The notes below the pieces were generated by a model, which saw nothing but the letters and a program-made list of their open reading frames with translations, had not been told where the DNA came from and did not search any database. The position numbers were made by a program, and so were the translations under genes. DNA of 33,487 bases from an uncultured Muribaculaceae bacterium (GTDB taxonomy: Bacteria; Bacteroidota; Bacteroidia; Bacteroidales; Muribaculaceae), in NCBI GenBank assembly GCA_944321715.1, contig CALUMJ010000030.1:1-33487 (forward strand), written 5' to 3'. Below are positions 17,363 through 25,902 of this stretch, one piece after another (position 1 is the stretch's first letter; each line of letters starts with the position of its first letter).

Positions 17363-17683
17363 GAGTGTATCAAAATGCCATATCAGTAGCGTTGTAGAGC
17401 TGCGGCGCGCCACAGCTCTACAACTGCCGCAATGCAAGCCCCTGTCATATAATTGGCTACAATGCGCATTCAGAGGGTGTATCAAAATGCAGATTTGTGC
17501 AATTTTGTAGGGACGCACGGCCTGTGCGTCCGAGTGCCGCAAGACTCAATAACAATCTGTAAATCAATAAAATATACACCTAACTACGCAGCGGACGCAC
17601 GGGCCGTGCGTCCCTACAAAATTGCACAAATCTGCATTTTGATACACCCCGAATCCTACTAATAAGTCATTTTGATACACTCC
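17363..17683. mobile_element. Outer element with perfect ends, carrying a nested copy
   Basis: GGAGTGTATCAAAATG (17363-17378) and CATTTTGATACACTCC (17668-17683) are a perfect 16-bp inverted pair. Between them lie a GTAG-started near-perfect palindrome at 17393-17420 (GTAGAGCTG...CAGCTCTAC) and a complete 173-bp element (17476-17648). The arrangement is best read as one element inserted into another of the same family. Confidence 0.6.
17476..17648 (+). mobile_element. MITE/BIME-like element, copy 2 (173 bp)
   Basis: Ends are GGTGTATCAAAAT and ATTTTGATACACC (perfect 13 bp). The inner left unit is GTAG at 17507-17510 plus a GGACGCACG hairpin, and its inverse lies near the right end. The ends are extended by AGATTTGTGCAATTTTG and its complement. 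The centre (AATCTGTAAAT) matches the copy at 32184-32355 in reverse orientation. No obvious target-site duplication at the flanks. Confidence 0.75.
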
Positions 17684-17694
17684 CCAATGATAAT

Positions 17695-17738
17695 AAAAAA
17701 CTTGTGTGCCATGTCAATCATAGCACACAAGTTTTTTT
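17695..17738. terminator. Bidirectional terminator
   Basis: Stem AACTTGTGTGC (17699-17709) and GCACACAAGTT (17723-17733), 13-nt loop, with A and T runs on the outer sides (stem pairing can extend to 15 bp). On the minus strand it directly follows the thioredoxin-fold lipoprotein gene and ends that transcription unit. Confidence 0.85.
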
Positions 17739-17753
17739 GTCGGTATGGTCGGG

Positions 17754-18854
17754 TCACAGATAGCGGGCTACTGCCGTGGCAAGGGTGGATGGGTCGCTCA
17801 CGCGTTCCACTATTTCGCCTTTACGGTCGATTATATAGGTCAGTGGCAGTTGTGTGACGTTATACATTGCCAAGTTGCGTGAATTGGTTCCAGCTGGGTC
17901 GAAAACAGTTATCCAAGGCAGGTTGACAGCCGATTGCCTCCACACGAAGTCGGTGGCATCGTAGCTAAGCTGGAATATCTCCAACCCGCGGTTCTTGTAT
18001 TTATCATAAACGTTCGACAATATTGCATTGTAGGACGGCGAGAACTCGGCAGCATACACTGTGAAACTGAGCAGTATGACTTTTTGCTGCGTCGCAAGGT
18101 CGGTTAGTGAATGTTCCACACCGTTGATGTCTTGCAATTTGATATCAAAGAGCGATGTTTCGCTCACACGCAGTGTGTCGCTTGCCGCAGTGCCGGGGTT
18201 ATGGTAGGCACGGCCGTTGCGCAACACGTTCACCAAGTAGATGGTACGAGGGTCGTTGGGGCGGAATGTATAGTATCCATTTGCCACGGCACCTATTATG
18301 CGCAAGTCTTCTTTGACCAGCGGGTCGAAAAGAGGGTCAGTGCCGATGTATTTGTTTATTATGTAATATGATATAATGCTCGAAGGATTGACGAGGATTG
18401 TATCCACAAGTTCTTTCTTCCAATTTGTGATGGCGTCGGTGCGCTCGTTGCCGCGCAGTGCGCCTATTTCGATGGCGCGCTTGTCGATGTTCATCAAGGT
18501 CACGGCATTGCGGCTTCCGCTGATGTCGAAGTCGGTCGAGAAATTCTTTACCGATGTGTTGATAGTTATATGCTCAAGGCTGTCGATGGGGAAGTATATC
18601 ATGTCGCGTCCATGGCGCAGGCGGTATATTTCGGGGTTTGATGGCGCTGTCATGCGTGTGGCGAATTCCCCGTTTCCGTGCGTTTTGACCGAGTCCACGA
18701 TGAGCCAGCGTCCGTTTGACGATTGCTCGATGACCATTTGCACGGTGTCGCTTCCTCCCTCAACAGTGCCACTTATTCCGGCTTCGTTGTTGCTGCCACA
18801 GGATATTAACATCAGGGCTAATACCGATGTGGCCGAGATTATTGATTTTTTCAT
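17754..18854 (-). CDS. Thioredoxin-fold lipoprotein lacking the CXXC motif
   Basis: The 366-residue product has a lipoprotein signal (lipobox LISC, Cys19). The N-terminal domain resembles DUF4369 (SGTVEGGSDTVQMVIEQ..., to about 120), and a C-terminal AhpC/TSA-type thioredoxin-like domain spans about 235-366. Where related proteins have WCxxC, this one has FTVYAAEFSPSYN; the lipobox Cys is the only cysteine I see, so it cannot do thiol-disulfide exchange. The cis-Pro segment (TQLPLTYIID) is kept. A Bacteroidetes subgroup with this kind of substitution exists as I recall, so it is probably a genuine non-redox variant. It lies 29 nt downstream of lgt, within the same unit, and ends at the terminator at 17695-17738. 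Confidence 0.82.
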   Translation of the reverse strand: MKKSIISATSVLALMLISCGSNNEAGISGTVEGGSDTVQMVIEQSSNGRWLIVDSVKTHGNGEFATRMTAPSNPEIYRLRHGRDMIYFPIDSLEHITINTSVKNFSTDFDISGSRNAVTLMNIDKRAIEIGALRGNERTDAITNWKKELVDTILVNPSSIISYYIINKYIGTDPLFDPLVKEDLRIIGAVANGYYTFRPNDPRTIYLVNVLRNGRAYHNPGTAASDTLRVSETSLFDIKLQDINGVEHSLTDLATQQKVILLSFTVYAAEFSPSYNAILSNVYDKYKNRGLEIFQLSYDATDFVWRQSAVNLPWITVFDPAGTNSRNLAMYNVTQLPLTYIIDRKGEIVERVSDPSTLATAVARYL

Positions 18855-18883
18855 TTTGTCAATCTTGTTAAAAAAATGCTATG

Positions 18884-19774
18884 TTATTTATGCTTCTTTC
18901 CATTGCTTGTGTCCTCATCGGCGAAGCGGTTGGGGAACTGTATTTCCACAGGCTTGTGCCGCATGGCATAGATGATTAGTGCTATGCCGATGATGATGAA
19001 AGGCACGCTAAGCACTTGCCCCATGTTCATGCCGCAACTTGCGATGAGGTCGTTTTCCCATGCTTCTTGTACGTTTTTAACGTATTCTATTAAGAATCGA
19101 GCGACAAACAGCCATGTGAAGAATATGCCAAAGAGCAAGCCCGGGCGACGTTCGGCATCGCGTTTCCAATATAGCCACATCAGCAGCCCGAATAGCAGCA
19201 GGTAGGCAAGAGCTTCATAAATCTGGGTCGGATGTGATGGCGCACTGTAAACTGGCATTGCACCGTGCATCCAAGCGTTGAGATTTTCGACAAAGCGGAA
19301 TCCCCATGGCAGGTCGGTCGGACCGCCATATATTTCGTGGTTCATGAGGTTGCCAAGGCGTATAAGCGCGCCGACCAATGGAATGGGAATTACCAAGCGG
19401 TCGAAAGTCCACAGCGGGTTGCGGTGCGTTACATAGTGCGAGTATATCAGCACGGCAATGATGATACCTATTGTGCCGCCGTGGCTGGCAAGCCCGCCTT
19501 CCCAAATCTTGATTATGTCCTCGGGGTGCTGTGAATAGTAATCCCAGTCATAGAAGAACACATGTCCCAGCCTGGAACCGATTATCGTGCCAAGTACCAC
19601 GTATATGAGCAATGCCCCGAGCCATTTTTCTGGAACACCTTCATGCTTGAATATGCGGTAAACAATCTCGTAGCCAATCCAGAAACCAATGGCAAACGCC
19701 AGCCCATACCAGCGAATGGTCACAAAGCTGTCGATAATGTTGGGGTTTGCCGTCCAAGTGATGAAATTAAGCAT
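18884..19774 (-). CDS. lgt: Prolipoprotein diacylglyceryl transferase
   Basis: Inner-membrane enzyme that transfers diacylglycerol from phosphatidylglycerol to the lipobox cysteine, the first step of lipoprotein maturation. The ATG at 19774 (MLNFITW) gives 296 residues; the 13-residue upstream extension is unlikely. Family motifs are present: RWYGLAFAIGF near 30, EGGLASHGGTIG near 100 and the Lgt signature IRLGNLMNHEIYG near 140. Multiple membrane segments and a C-terminal charged tail follow. It sits between the M3 peptidase (66 nt upstream, with a hairpin in the gap) and the thioredoxin-fold lipoprotein. Its substrates would include the many lipoproteins encoded in this window. Confidence 0.95.
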   Translation of the reverse strand: MLNFITWTANPNIIDSFVTIRWYGLAFAIGFWIGYEIVYRIFKHEGVPEKWLGALLIYVVLGTIIGSRLGHVFFYDWDYYSQHPEDIIKIWEGGLASHGGTIGIIIAVLIYSHYVTHRNPLWTFDRLVIPIPLVGALIRLGNLMNHEIYGGPTDLPWGFRFVENLNAWMHGAMPVYSAPSHPTQIYEALAYLLLFGLLMWLYWKRDAERRPGLLFGIFFTWLFVARFLIEYVKNVQEAWENDLIASCGMNMGQVLSVPFIIIGIALIIYAMRHKPVEIQFPNRFADEDTSNGKKHK

Positions 19775-19796
19775 GGTAGCTGAGTGTTTTAGTAGT

Positions 19797-19827
19797 GCAG
19801 GGGTGCAGCACATTGCCGCATCCCTGC
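19797..19827 (-). other. Hairpin between the M3 peptidase gene and lgt
   Basis: Ten-pair stem (GCAGGGGTGC with GCATCCCTGC, one G-U) and an 11-nt loop in the 66-nt gap. No T run follows on the minus strand, so it is not a standard terminator. It may stabilise or process the transcript between the two genes. Confidence 0.5.
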
Positions 19828-19840
19828 AAGTGGTTACGTG

Positions 19841-21964
19841 TTATTTAAGCCCTCGGTTTTCGAGCAGTGCATCGACAGTGGGTGCTTGCCCACGGAAACG
19901 CTCGAAGAGCACCATTGGGTCTTCGCTGCCTCCAGGTTCGAGGATATTGGTGCGGTAAGATTTTGCCGTGGCAGGGTCGAAGATGCCATGCTGGCGGAAC
20001 ATCTCGAATGCGTCGGCTTCAAGCACTTCGGCCCACAAGTAGGTGTAGTATCCAGCTGCATATCCGTCGCTGCCGAAGATGTGGTTGAAGTAGGTGCTGC
20101 GGTAGCGGAACTGGATTTCACGCGGCAAACCTATGCGGCGAGCCACCGATTGCTCAAATTTCACCACGTCGATGTCGCCTTGGCAATAATTCACCTTGTG
20201 CCATTCGAGGTCGAGCAGTGCTGCGCCCACCAATTCAACAGTCATGAAGCCTTGGTTGAACTTGCCCGTTTCGTCGATTTTGGCAATCAGGTTATCGGGA
20301 ATCGGTTCCCCAGTCTTGTAGTGGAACGCATACTCCTTGAGGAATTCTGGAGCGACAGCCCAATGTTCGTTGATTTGCGATGCCAGCTCCACGAAATCGC
20401 GGTCAACGTTTGTCCCAGCTTGCCCGCGGAACGAAGCTGTGGTGAGCATTCCCTGCAAGGCATGTCCAAACTCGTGGAACACCGTTTTTACCTCGTCGAT
20501 AGTCAGCAGCGACGGGGTATCCTTTGTAGGAGCAGTGAGGCTTGCCACGTTGAAGATGATGGGGCGTTCGCTCACACCTTCATAGTTGTATTCACCCTTG
20601 AATTCGCTCATCCATGCTCCTTGGCGTTTCGATGCGCGTGGCATATAGTCGCTCATGAACACGGCGAGATGCTCGCCGTCGGCATCTTTCACGTCATATA
20701 CGGTCACGCCGGGATTGTATTTGGGTGCATTCTTGATTTCGGTGAATGTGATGCCATACAGCTTGTTTGCCATCAGGAACACGCCTTTTACTACATTGTC
20801 TAAGCTGAAATAGGGTCGAACTTCGTCCTCGCTGAAGTTGTATTTCTCTTTCTTCACTTTTTCGGCGTAGTAATAGTAATCCCATGGCTCGATGGTTATG
20901 CTGTCGCCATGTGTGTTGGCGTATGCTTGCATGTCGGCAATCTCTTCCTTGGCCTTTGCAACAGCCGGTTCCCATATTTGGTATAGCAGCCGTTCGGCGT
21001 TTTCGGGTGTCCGGGCCATTACATTGTCGATTTGGTAGTCGGCAAAAGTGTCGAAGCCCAGCAAGTTGGCCTTTTGTGTGCGCAACTTGATTATGCGGTT
21101 GATGATTGCAAAGTTGTTATACTCGTTGTCGTTCATTGCCAAGTGTGTATAGGCCTCGTACATGCGGCGGCGCAAGTCGCGATTATCGGCGTATGTGAGT
21201 ACCGGCAACCTTGTCGCCCCCTGCACAGTGAATACCCATTTCCCAGCTTTGCCACGGTTGGCGGCTTCTTCGGCGGCTTGTGCTATGGTGTTGGCGGGCA
21301 GTCCGGCCAGGTCGGCTTCATTGTCGATGACAATCTCGGTAGCATTGGTCTCTTTCAGCACGTTGGAACTGAAGTCGAGAAACAGGTTGGATATTTCTTG
21401 GTTGATGCGCTTGAGCGAATCTTTGTCGGCTGCTGAAAGCAATGCGCCACCGCGCACAAACTCTTTGTAGTAGTGTTCGAGCAATCGGGTTTGGGCAACG
21501 TTGAGGTTGAATACTTCGCGGCGGTCATATACTTGCTTTACGCGTTGGAACAGGGCCTCGTTCATGCTTATTTCATCGCTGGCCGCCGAAATCATCGGCA
21601 TCGCTTTGGCGGCAATCTCTTCAAATTCGGGAGTATTGTCCGATTCGGTCAGTGCAAACAGCACGTAGCACACTCGGTTGAGTGCTTGTCCCGAGTTGTC
21701 GAGTGCAAGGATGGTGTTATCGAAGTCGGGCATGGCACGGTTCACGACTATGGCATTGATTTCTTGCCGCTGCTGAGCAATAGCCGCTTCGATGGCTGGC
21801 AAGTAGTCGTCGTAGGTGATTTTGTCGAACGGTGGAATATCATACTTTGTGTTGTATGGTTCCAAGAACGGATTTTTGCTTGATTTTTCCATCTTTTTTG
21901 CATTAACTGCCGGCAATGCAGCCAGCAGCATTACAATTAACGATAAAATAGTGATTTTTTTCAT
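19841..21964 (-). CDS. M3-family metallopeptidase (peptidyl-dipeptidase Dcp-like)
   Basis: Zinc oligopeptidase. The ATG at 21964 (MKKITIL) gives 707 residues with a signal peptide (cleavage likely after ALPAVNA), so the enzyme is probably periplasmic. The zinc motif HEFGH lies near residues 496-500 (VFHEFGHALQGM), and a downstream ELASQINEHWA segment supplies the third ligand. A C-terminal LWAEVLEADAFEMF motif is typical of Dcp-type enzymes. It has its own -7 element (21998-22005), 70 nt separates it from the EEP gene, and lgt and a lipoprotein lie downstream. Family M3 is certain; the Dcp versus oligopeptidase A specificity is less so. Confidence 0.93.
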   Translation of the reverse strand: MKKITILSLIVMLLAALPAVNAKKMEKSSKNPFLEPYNTKYDIPPFDKITYDDYLPAIEAAIAQQRQEINAIVVNRAMPDFDNTILALDNSGQALNRVCYVLFALTESDNTPEFEEIAAKAMPMISAASDEISMNEALFQRVKQVYDRREVFNLNVAQTRLLEHYYKEFVRGGALLSAADKDSLKRINQEISNLFLDFSSNVLKETNATEIVIDNEADLAGLPANTIAQAAEEAANRGKAGKWVFTVQGATRLPVLTYADNRDLRRRMYEAYTHLAMNDNEYNNFAIINRIIKLRTQKANLLGFDTFADYQIDNVMARTPENAERLLYQIWEPAVAKAKEEIADMQAYANTHGDSITIEPWDYYYYAEKVKKEKYNFSEDEVRPYFSLDNVVKGVFLMANKLYGITFTEIKNAPKYNPGVTVYDVKDADGEHLAVFMSDYMPRASKRQGAWMSEFKGEYNYEGVSERPIIFNVASLTAPTKDTPSLLTIDEVKTVFHEFGHALQGMLTTASFRGQAGTNVDRDFVELASQINEHWAVAPEFLKEYAFHYKTGEPIPDNLIAKIDETGKFNQGFMTVELVGAALLDLEWHKVNYCQGDIDVVKFEQSVARRIGLPREIQFRYRSTYFNHIFGSDGYAAGYYTYLWAEVLEADAFEMFRQHGIFDPATAKSYRTNILEPGGSEDPMVLFERFRGQAPTVDALLENRGLK

Positions 21965-21997
21965 TGAATATTCTGTATGAGCTTGTTTTATTATCGA

Positions 21998-22005
21998 CAA
22001 AATTA
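21998..22005 (-). promoter_or_regulatory. Candidate -7 element of the M3 peptidase unit
   Basis: Minus-strand TAATTTTG (full match) 33 nt before the ATG at 21964; only a T-rich sequence at the -33 position. It favours the 21964 start over the longer frame. Confidence 0.5.
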
Positions 22006-22034
22006 GCAATAAAATCGCAAAAATAAAACCAGTT

Positions 22035-23147
22035 TTAGTTTTGGTCGAGGGCGAAGGTGGCGAGTAGCGGATAATGGTCGGACGAATTGATGTTGCCACG
22101 CTCGATGTCGATGGCCTTTATGTCGCCACGATACAGCACATGGTCGATTTTGAAATAGAAACGGTTGTCGTGGTAAGTAATCGTGGGGCCGAATGCACAG
22201 TCCAAGTAGGCATCGCGCAAGTCGTTGCCACGCACGGTGCGGTAGCTGTAAGAGCCTGGAGTGTCGTTGAAATCGCCGCACACGATGACGTTTTGCCCCG
22301 AATTATCGATGAGTTTCCTTAATTCGCGAGCTTGCTTGGCGCGTTCCTTGAAAGCTACCGATAATTTTGAAAACAGGTTGCTGCGCACTTCTTTTATTGC
22401 GTCGATTGGTTCCATGTGGTTGAGTTGGTCTATTTCGGTAATCTGTTTGTAGATTTCCTTGTCGTTCATTGTCAGCCCGATTGATTGCAAGTGGCAATTG
22501 AATATCTTCACAGTGTGTCCTTTGATGTGGACGTTGTATGATACTACTTTTTTACGGTTGCTGCCCAACACATAGTCGTCGCACGGCTCGAAAGGGTATT
22601 TCGATAGTAGCACCATGTCGTCGGTGCCGTTTGTGTGATAGGGGTAACGGTCAAGCAGCTCGGGCAGCGTGCTTTTTATTACGTCGATGCTTGTAAATTC
22701 CACGCCCTGTGCGCCCTCTTGCAGGCACACTACGTCGGCATCGGTGTCGAGGATATATTGCACCGTGCGATTTTCGTCGTGTACAGTGCCGTCGAAGTCG
22801 TCGAAGTTCATCACGTTGAATGTCAACAGCCTGAATGTGCTGTCGTTTTTTCCCGCCTGGTGCGAGGTTATGTTGAATGGGTGGTAGGTGGCTATTGGGC
22901 CTGCGGTCACTGCCAGTGAACAGACCGTTATTGCAGCCAGCGACCATTGCCGGAGCAGCAGCCACACGGCCAACAGAGCAAGGGAGGCGAACAACAATAT
23001 TGGGTAGCCCAGGCATAGGATGGCATATTTTGTACCATTGTCGGGGTCGGCAATTCCACCGTATGCCGATGCCACGTAGGCTACAGCTAACAAAAGGGTG
23101 GGGATAGCCCCCACAAATTTTATTGTGGCGAATATCTTATTCAACAT
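22035..23147 (-). CDS. Membrane-anchored endonuclease/exonuclease/phosphatase protein
   Basis: The 370-residue product has three N-terminal hydrophobic segments (about 8-28, 40-65, 68-88) and then an EEP catalytic domain. EEP motifs are LLTFNVMNF (N111), DVVCLQE (E144), NCHLQ, CGDFNDTPGS near 295 and SSDHYPLLATF near the C-terminus, all with metal and catalytic residues in place. Related Bacteroidetes proteins carry this layout; the substrate (nucleic acid, phosphoinositide-like or other phosphodiester) is not known, and the domain probably faces the periplasm. It lies 56 nt downstream of the second rhomboid gene in the same direction, so it is likely cotranscribed with it. Confidence 0.88.
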   Translation of the reverse strand: MLNKIFATIKFVGAIPTLLLAVAYVASAYGGIADPDNGTKYAILCLGYPILLFASLALLAVWLLLRQWSLAAITVCSLAVTAGPIATYHPFNITSHQAGKNDSTFRLLTFNVMNFDDFDGTVHDENRTVQYILDTDADVVCLQEGAQGVEFTSIDVIKSTLPELLDRYPYHTNGTDDMVLLSKYPFEPCDDYVLGSNRKKVVSYNVHIKGHTVKIFNCHLQSIGLTMNDKEIYKQITEIDQLNHMEPIDAIKEVRSNLFSKLSVAFKERAKQARELRKLIDNSGQNVIVCGDFNDTPGSYSYRTVRGNDLRDAYLDCAFGPTITYHDNRFYFKIDHVLYRGDIKAIDIERGNINSSDHYPLLATFALDQN

Positions 23148-23203
23148 TGTAATTGGTTAACAGATAAGTGTATGGAAAGAGAAGCTTGTGCCATGGCGGC
23201 AGG

Positions 23204-24124
23204 TCAATTTTTTTTGCGGCTGACGTTGAACAGTCTTTCTTTTTCGTCCTCGGTGAGCGCGCTGTAGCCCGACATCTTGATTTTCCGCAAAATTTCGTCC
23301 AATATCCGCTCGTCCTCGGGCGACATGTCGCTGCCCGTTGGCGGTGGTGGCGGCGGAGTCGGTTGACGGCGGCGTTTGCGTCTGTGTGCCGAGCCTATGC
23401 TGAAATTGTTGCCGCTGCCTGTGATGCGCCGCCACGTGTTGACGATGAAGTCGATTATGGCATTGAACCATGCCGTGATGTCGAAGCCACGTCGCAGCGA
23501 CAAGGTAAATGCCAACCCCACGATGGCGCCGCCTATGTGTGAAATGTGTCCGCCGGCATTGGCAGATGTGATGCTCAGGAAGTCGAGGAAGATAGTCACA
23601 ATTGCTATCCACTTAATCGACACGCTGCCAAAGAACAAAAGTCCTACCTTGTAATCGGGAGCATATACCGCAGTTGCCACCACAATGGCTATAATCGAAG
23701 CCGATGCACCGAGCAGCAACCCCTGTTGCCATGCAAACACGGGTAGGAGATTGTAAGCAAGCATATATAACAGTCCGCCACCTATGCCGCCTACAAAATA
23801 AAGCCCGGTCAACTGCCTTGGCGAGAAAAATTGCAGGAACAACTGCCCGAACCACCACATCCACAGCATATTGAACAATATGTGCAGAATATCATAGTGG
23901 GCAAACATATATGTAATTATTGTCCATGGCTGGTACAGAAACTTGATGGGCGACGATGGCAGTTCAACATAGCTGATTATGCTGCTTGCATCGAACCCGA
24001 ACAGGAAGCCGGTAATCCCTATGAGCCGCAACACCACGAACACCGCAATGTTGATGTAGATGATGCGAGCCGAGAGGGTCGCCATCTTGAAGCGGCTGCG
24101 CAGTGTGTCAATAAAACCCTCCAC
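23204..24124 (-). CDS. Rhomboid intramembrane serine protease (with C-terminal tail)
   Basis: The 306-residue product has about six membrane segments and the rhomboid catalytic dyad: S141 in LLGASAS and H196 in GGHISHIGGA. HYDILHILFNMLWMWWFG (76-93) is the conserved H-x-x-x-N region. After residue ~215 a cytoplasmic tail follows: basic (HRRKRRRQ), proline-rich (TPPPPPP), then an acidic helical stretch (SPEDERILDEILRKIK). This tail resembles the DUF6576-type extension of Bacteroidetes rhomboids. The gene overlaps the end of the upstream rhomboid gene by 17 nt, so the pair is coupled. Confidence 0.93.
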   Translation of the reverse strand: MEGFIDTLRSRFKMATLSARIIYINIAVFVVLRLIGITGFLFGFDASSIISYVELPSSPIKFLYQPWTIITYMFAHYDILHILFNMLWMWWFGQLFLQFFSPRQLTGLYFVGGIGGGLLYMLAYNLLPVFAWQQGLLLGASASIIAIVVATAVYAPDYKVGLLFFGSVSIKWIAIVTIFLDFLSITSANAGGHISHIGGAIVGLAFTLSLRRGFDITAWFNAIIDFIVNTWRRITGSGNNFSIGSAHRRKRRRQPTPPPPPPTGSDMSPEDERILDEILRKIKMSGYSALTEDEKERLFNVSRKKN

Positions 24125-24836
24125 CGACTACTCCTTTCTTTTTCCAATACCAAATGATGAAAAAGCCGAATATCATTCCGCCAAGGTGGGCAAAATGGGC
24201 AACGGCGCTTGCTGCACCGGTGACGCCGAATGCCAGCTCCAATGCGCCATATCCCAGCACCATCCACTTGGCCTTGATGGGGATGGGGATGAAGAACAGG
24301 TACAAGGGCATATTGGGGAACAGCATGGCAAATGCCAGCAGCAAGCCAAACACAGCCCCAGATGCGCCGATGGTGACAAACCTGTTGAGGAAGCCACCGA
24401 GCATATCGTGCCGCAATGTATATTCAAGGGCTTCGGCGCCTTGTAGCACGACAAACCCACTGTCATCGACCAGTTTTAATGAGTTTTCCCAAGTGAGTGT
24501 CCACACTGCCTCTTGTACCAGGGCCGCACCTATGCCGCATGATATGTAGTAGAATAGGTAACGCTTGGCTCCCAATGCACGTTCGAGTATCACTCCAAAC
24601 ATGAATAGCGAGAACATGTTGAAGAACAAGTGCGTGAAATTGGCGTGCATGAACATATAGGTGATGAATTGCGCCACATTGAAGTGCGAGGCTTCCCAAT
24701 AATGCAGTCCGAGATACCTGTCGAAATCAAATCGCCCTCCGAGGGCCCACGTTGCCACCCACATGATGATGTTTATAGCCAGCAAATTTTTGGTGACCGG
24801 TGGTATGGCACTTAAAAAACCGCGTGAGTCTTGCAT
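24108..24836 (-). CDS. Rhomboid intramembrane serine protease
   Basis: The 242-residue product has several membrane segments. The catalytic residues are S159 in IGASGAVFG and H217 in HFAHLGGMIFG; the HANFTHLFFNMFSLFMFG region (64-81) carries the conserved His and Asn. It lacks the long tail of its neighbour, overlaps it by 17 nt and is first in the transcription unit rhomboid-rhomboid-EEP. A TAATTTTG element lies 32 nt before the ATG at 24836. Side-by-side rhomboid pairs are frequent in Bacteroidetes; substrates are unknown. Confidence 0.94.
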   Translation of the reverse strand: MQDSRGFLSAIPPVTKNLLAINIIMWVATWALGGRFDFDRYLGLHYWEASHFNVAQFITYMFMHANFTHLFFNMFSLFMFGVILERALGAKRYLFYYISCGIGAALVQEAVWTLTWENSLKLVDDSGFVVLQGAEALEYTLRHDMLGGFLNRFVTIGASGAVFGLLLAFAMLFPNMPLYLFFIPIPIKAKWMVLGYGALELAFGVTGAASAVAHFAHLGGMIFGFFIIWYWKKKGVVGGGFY

Positions 24837-24867
24837 GTCTATCTTCTATAATGCTTATTCAAGGTAG

Positions 24868-24875
24868 CAAAATTA
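24868..24875 (-). promoter_or_regulatory. Candidate -7 element of the rhomboid unit
   Basis: Minus-strand TAATTTTG, a full TAnnTTTG match, 32 nt upstream of the start codon; -33 element not clear. Confidence 0.45.
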
Positions 24876-24994
24876 TGGAAATTCCGTGGAAAAACCTTGT
24901 AAATAGCACAGTTTAACGGTTTATTACTCTTATGGGTGCGTATGTTTGGGCAAGTTTCGCTATCTTCGTGGAACAACTTGTAGAAATAAGTGTT

Positions 24995-25702
24995 ATGATG
25001 GATATACCTGCTTTTATTGACAATTACCGCGAAGCATTCGGCGAGAGGGCCGCGCTTCCCATATTGTTTTATTACGGCGATACTCCGGTGGCTCCTGCCG
25101 AGAAAACCAATGGCTGCATGTTCAGGCTATTGGTTAAGGCCATGGACGGACAAGATGTGGCCCTCAGTGGCGACACGGTGACTTGCGGCGGAGGCAAGCA
25201 TTATGCCGGGTTCGCGCCGCTGCGTGAATATGTATATACTTTTGTGTCGGAGAAAGAACGGTATAAAGCAACTCCTGAAGATGTGGCAGAATATGTCGAA
25301 CATTTAGACGTAAAGTTGGATAACAAGAAGTATCTCAACTTTGTCCGTATCGACCGAGCCGCATCATTCGACGGAATGGAAGGATTGCTATTTTTCGCCA
25401 CGCCCGACATGCTTTCGGGGCTGGCTGCGTGGGCATATTTCGACAACAACGCCGAAGATGCCGTGTCGGCTCCTTTCGGTGCTGGTTGCACATCGGTCAT
25501 CAGCTATGCCGTGCGTGAAAATCGGCTTGGCGGACGGCGAACGTTCATAGGATTGTTTGACCCTTCGGTGCGGCCATACGTCGATGCCAATGTGTTGAGT
25601 TTCGTCATTCCAGCCAGTCGCTTTGCCGAAATGAGTGAAACGATGCGCAAATGTTGCCTGTTCGGTTCTGCAGCTTGGGATAAGGTGAGGCAAAGGATGT
25701 GA
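24995..25702 (+). CDS. DUF169 domain protein
   Basis: About 235 residues from the ATG at 24995 (or 24998; MDIPAFID). The frame extends to 24932, but TATCTTCG at 24960-24967 looks like a -7 element and argues for the later start. DUF169 features: EKTNGCMFRLL near 46, TCGGGKHYAGF near 72, FVSEKERYKATPEDVAEYVEHL near 90, and SAPFGAGCTSVIS near 160. Cysteine and glycine motifs are typical of the family, which is common in anaerobes and of unknown function. There is no signal or membrane segment. Its neighbours give no clue to its role. Confidence 0.85.
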   Translation: MMDIPAFIDNYREAFGERAALPILFYYGDTPVAPAEKTNGCMFRLLVKAMDGQDVALSGDTVTCGGGKHYAGFAPLREYVYTFVSEKERYKATPEDVAEYVEHLDVKLDNKKYLNFVRIDRAASFDGMEGLLFFATPDMLSGLAAWAYFDNNAEDAVSAPFGAGCTSVISYAVRENRLGGRRTFIGLFDPSVRPYVDANVLSFVIPASRFAEMSETMRKCCLFGSAAWDKVRQRM

Positions 25703-25799
25703 TTCCTGGCAAGATGCTTCCCATTTTTCGCACTTGAACAAAAAAGTGGTGGCGATGGAGGCATTATTTGTATAGAAAAACATTTTTTTATATTCTTTC

Positions 25800-25830
25800 T
25801 TTGTTTTTACTTTCAAAAGGTTTATATTTG
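25800..25830 (+). promoter_or_regulatory. Bacteroidetes-type promoter of HU gene
   Basis: TTTG (25800-25803), 19 nt, TATATTTG (25823-25830): exact consensus and spacing. It is 72 nt before the HU ATG. Confidence 0.75.
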
Positions 25831-25902
25831 TGCCTGTAAAACAACTTATTGCACTTAAATAACAAAAATATTATAAACCATAAATCTAAAACAGAATTAA
25901 TT

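Noticed and set aside
21965-22099. 45-residue N-terminal extension of the M3 peptidase
   Set aside because: It contains the -7 element and overlaps the end of the EEP gene; MKK at 21964 begins a normal signal peptide.
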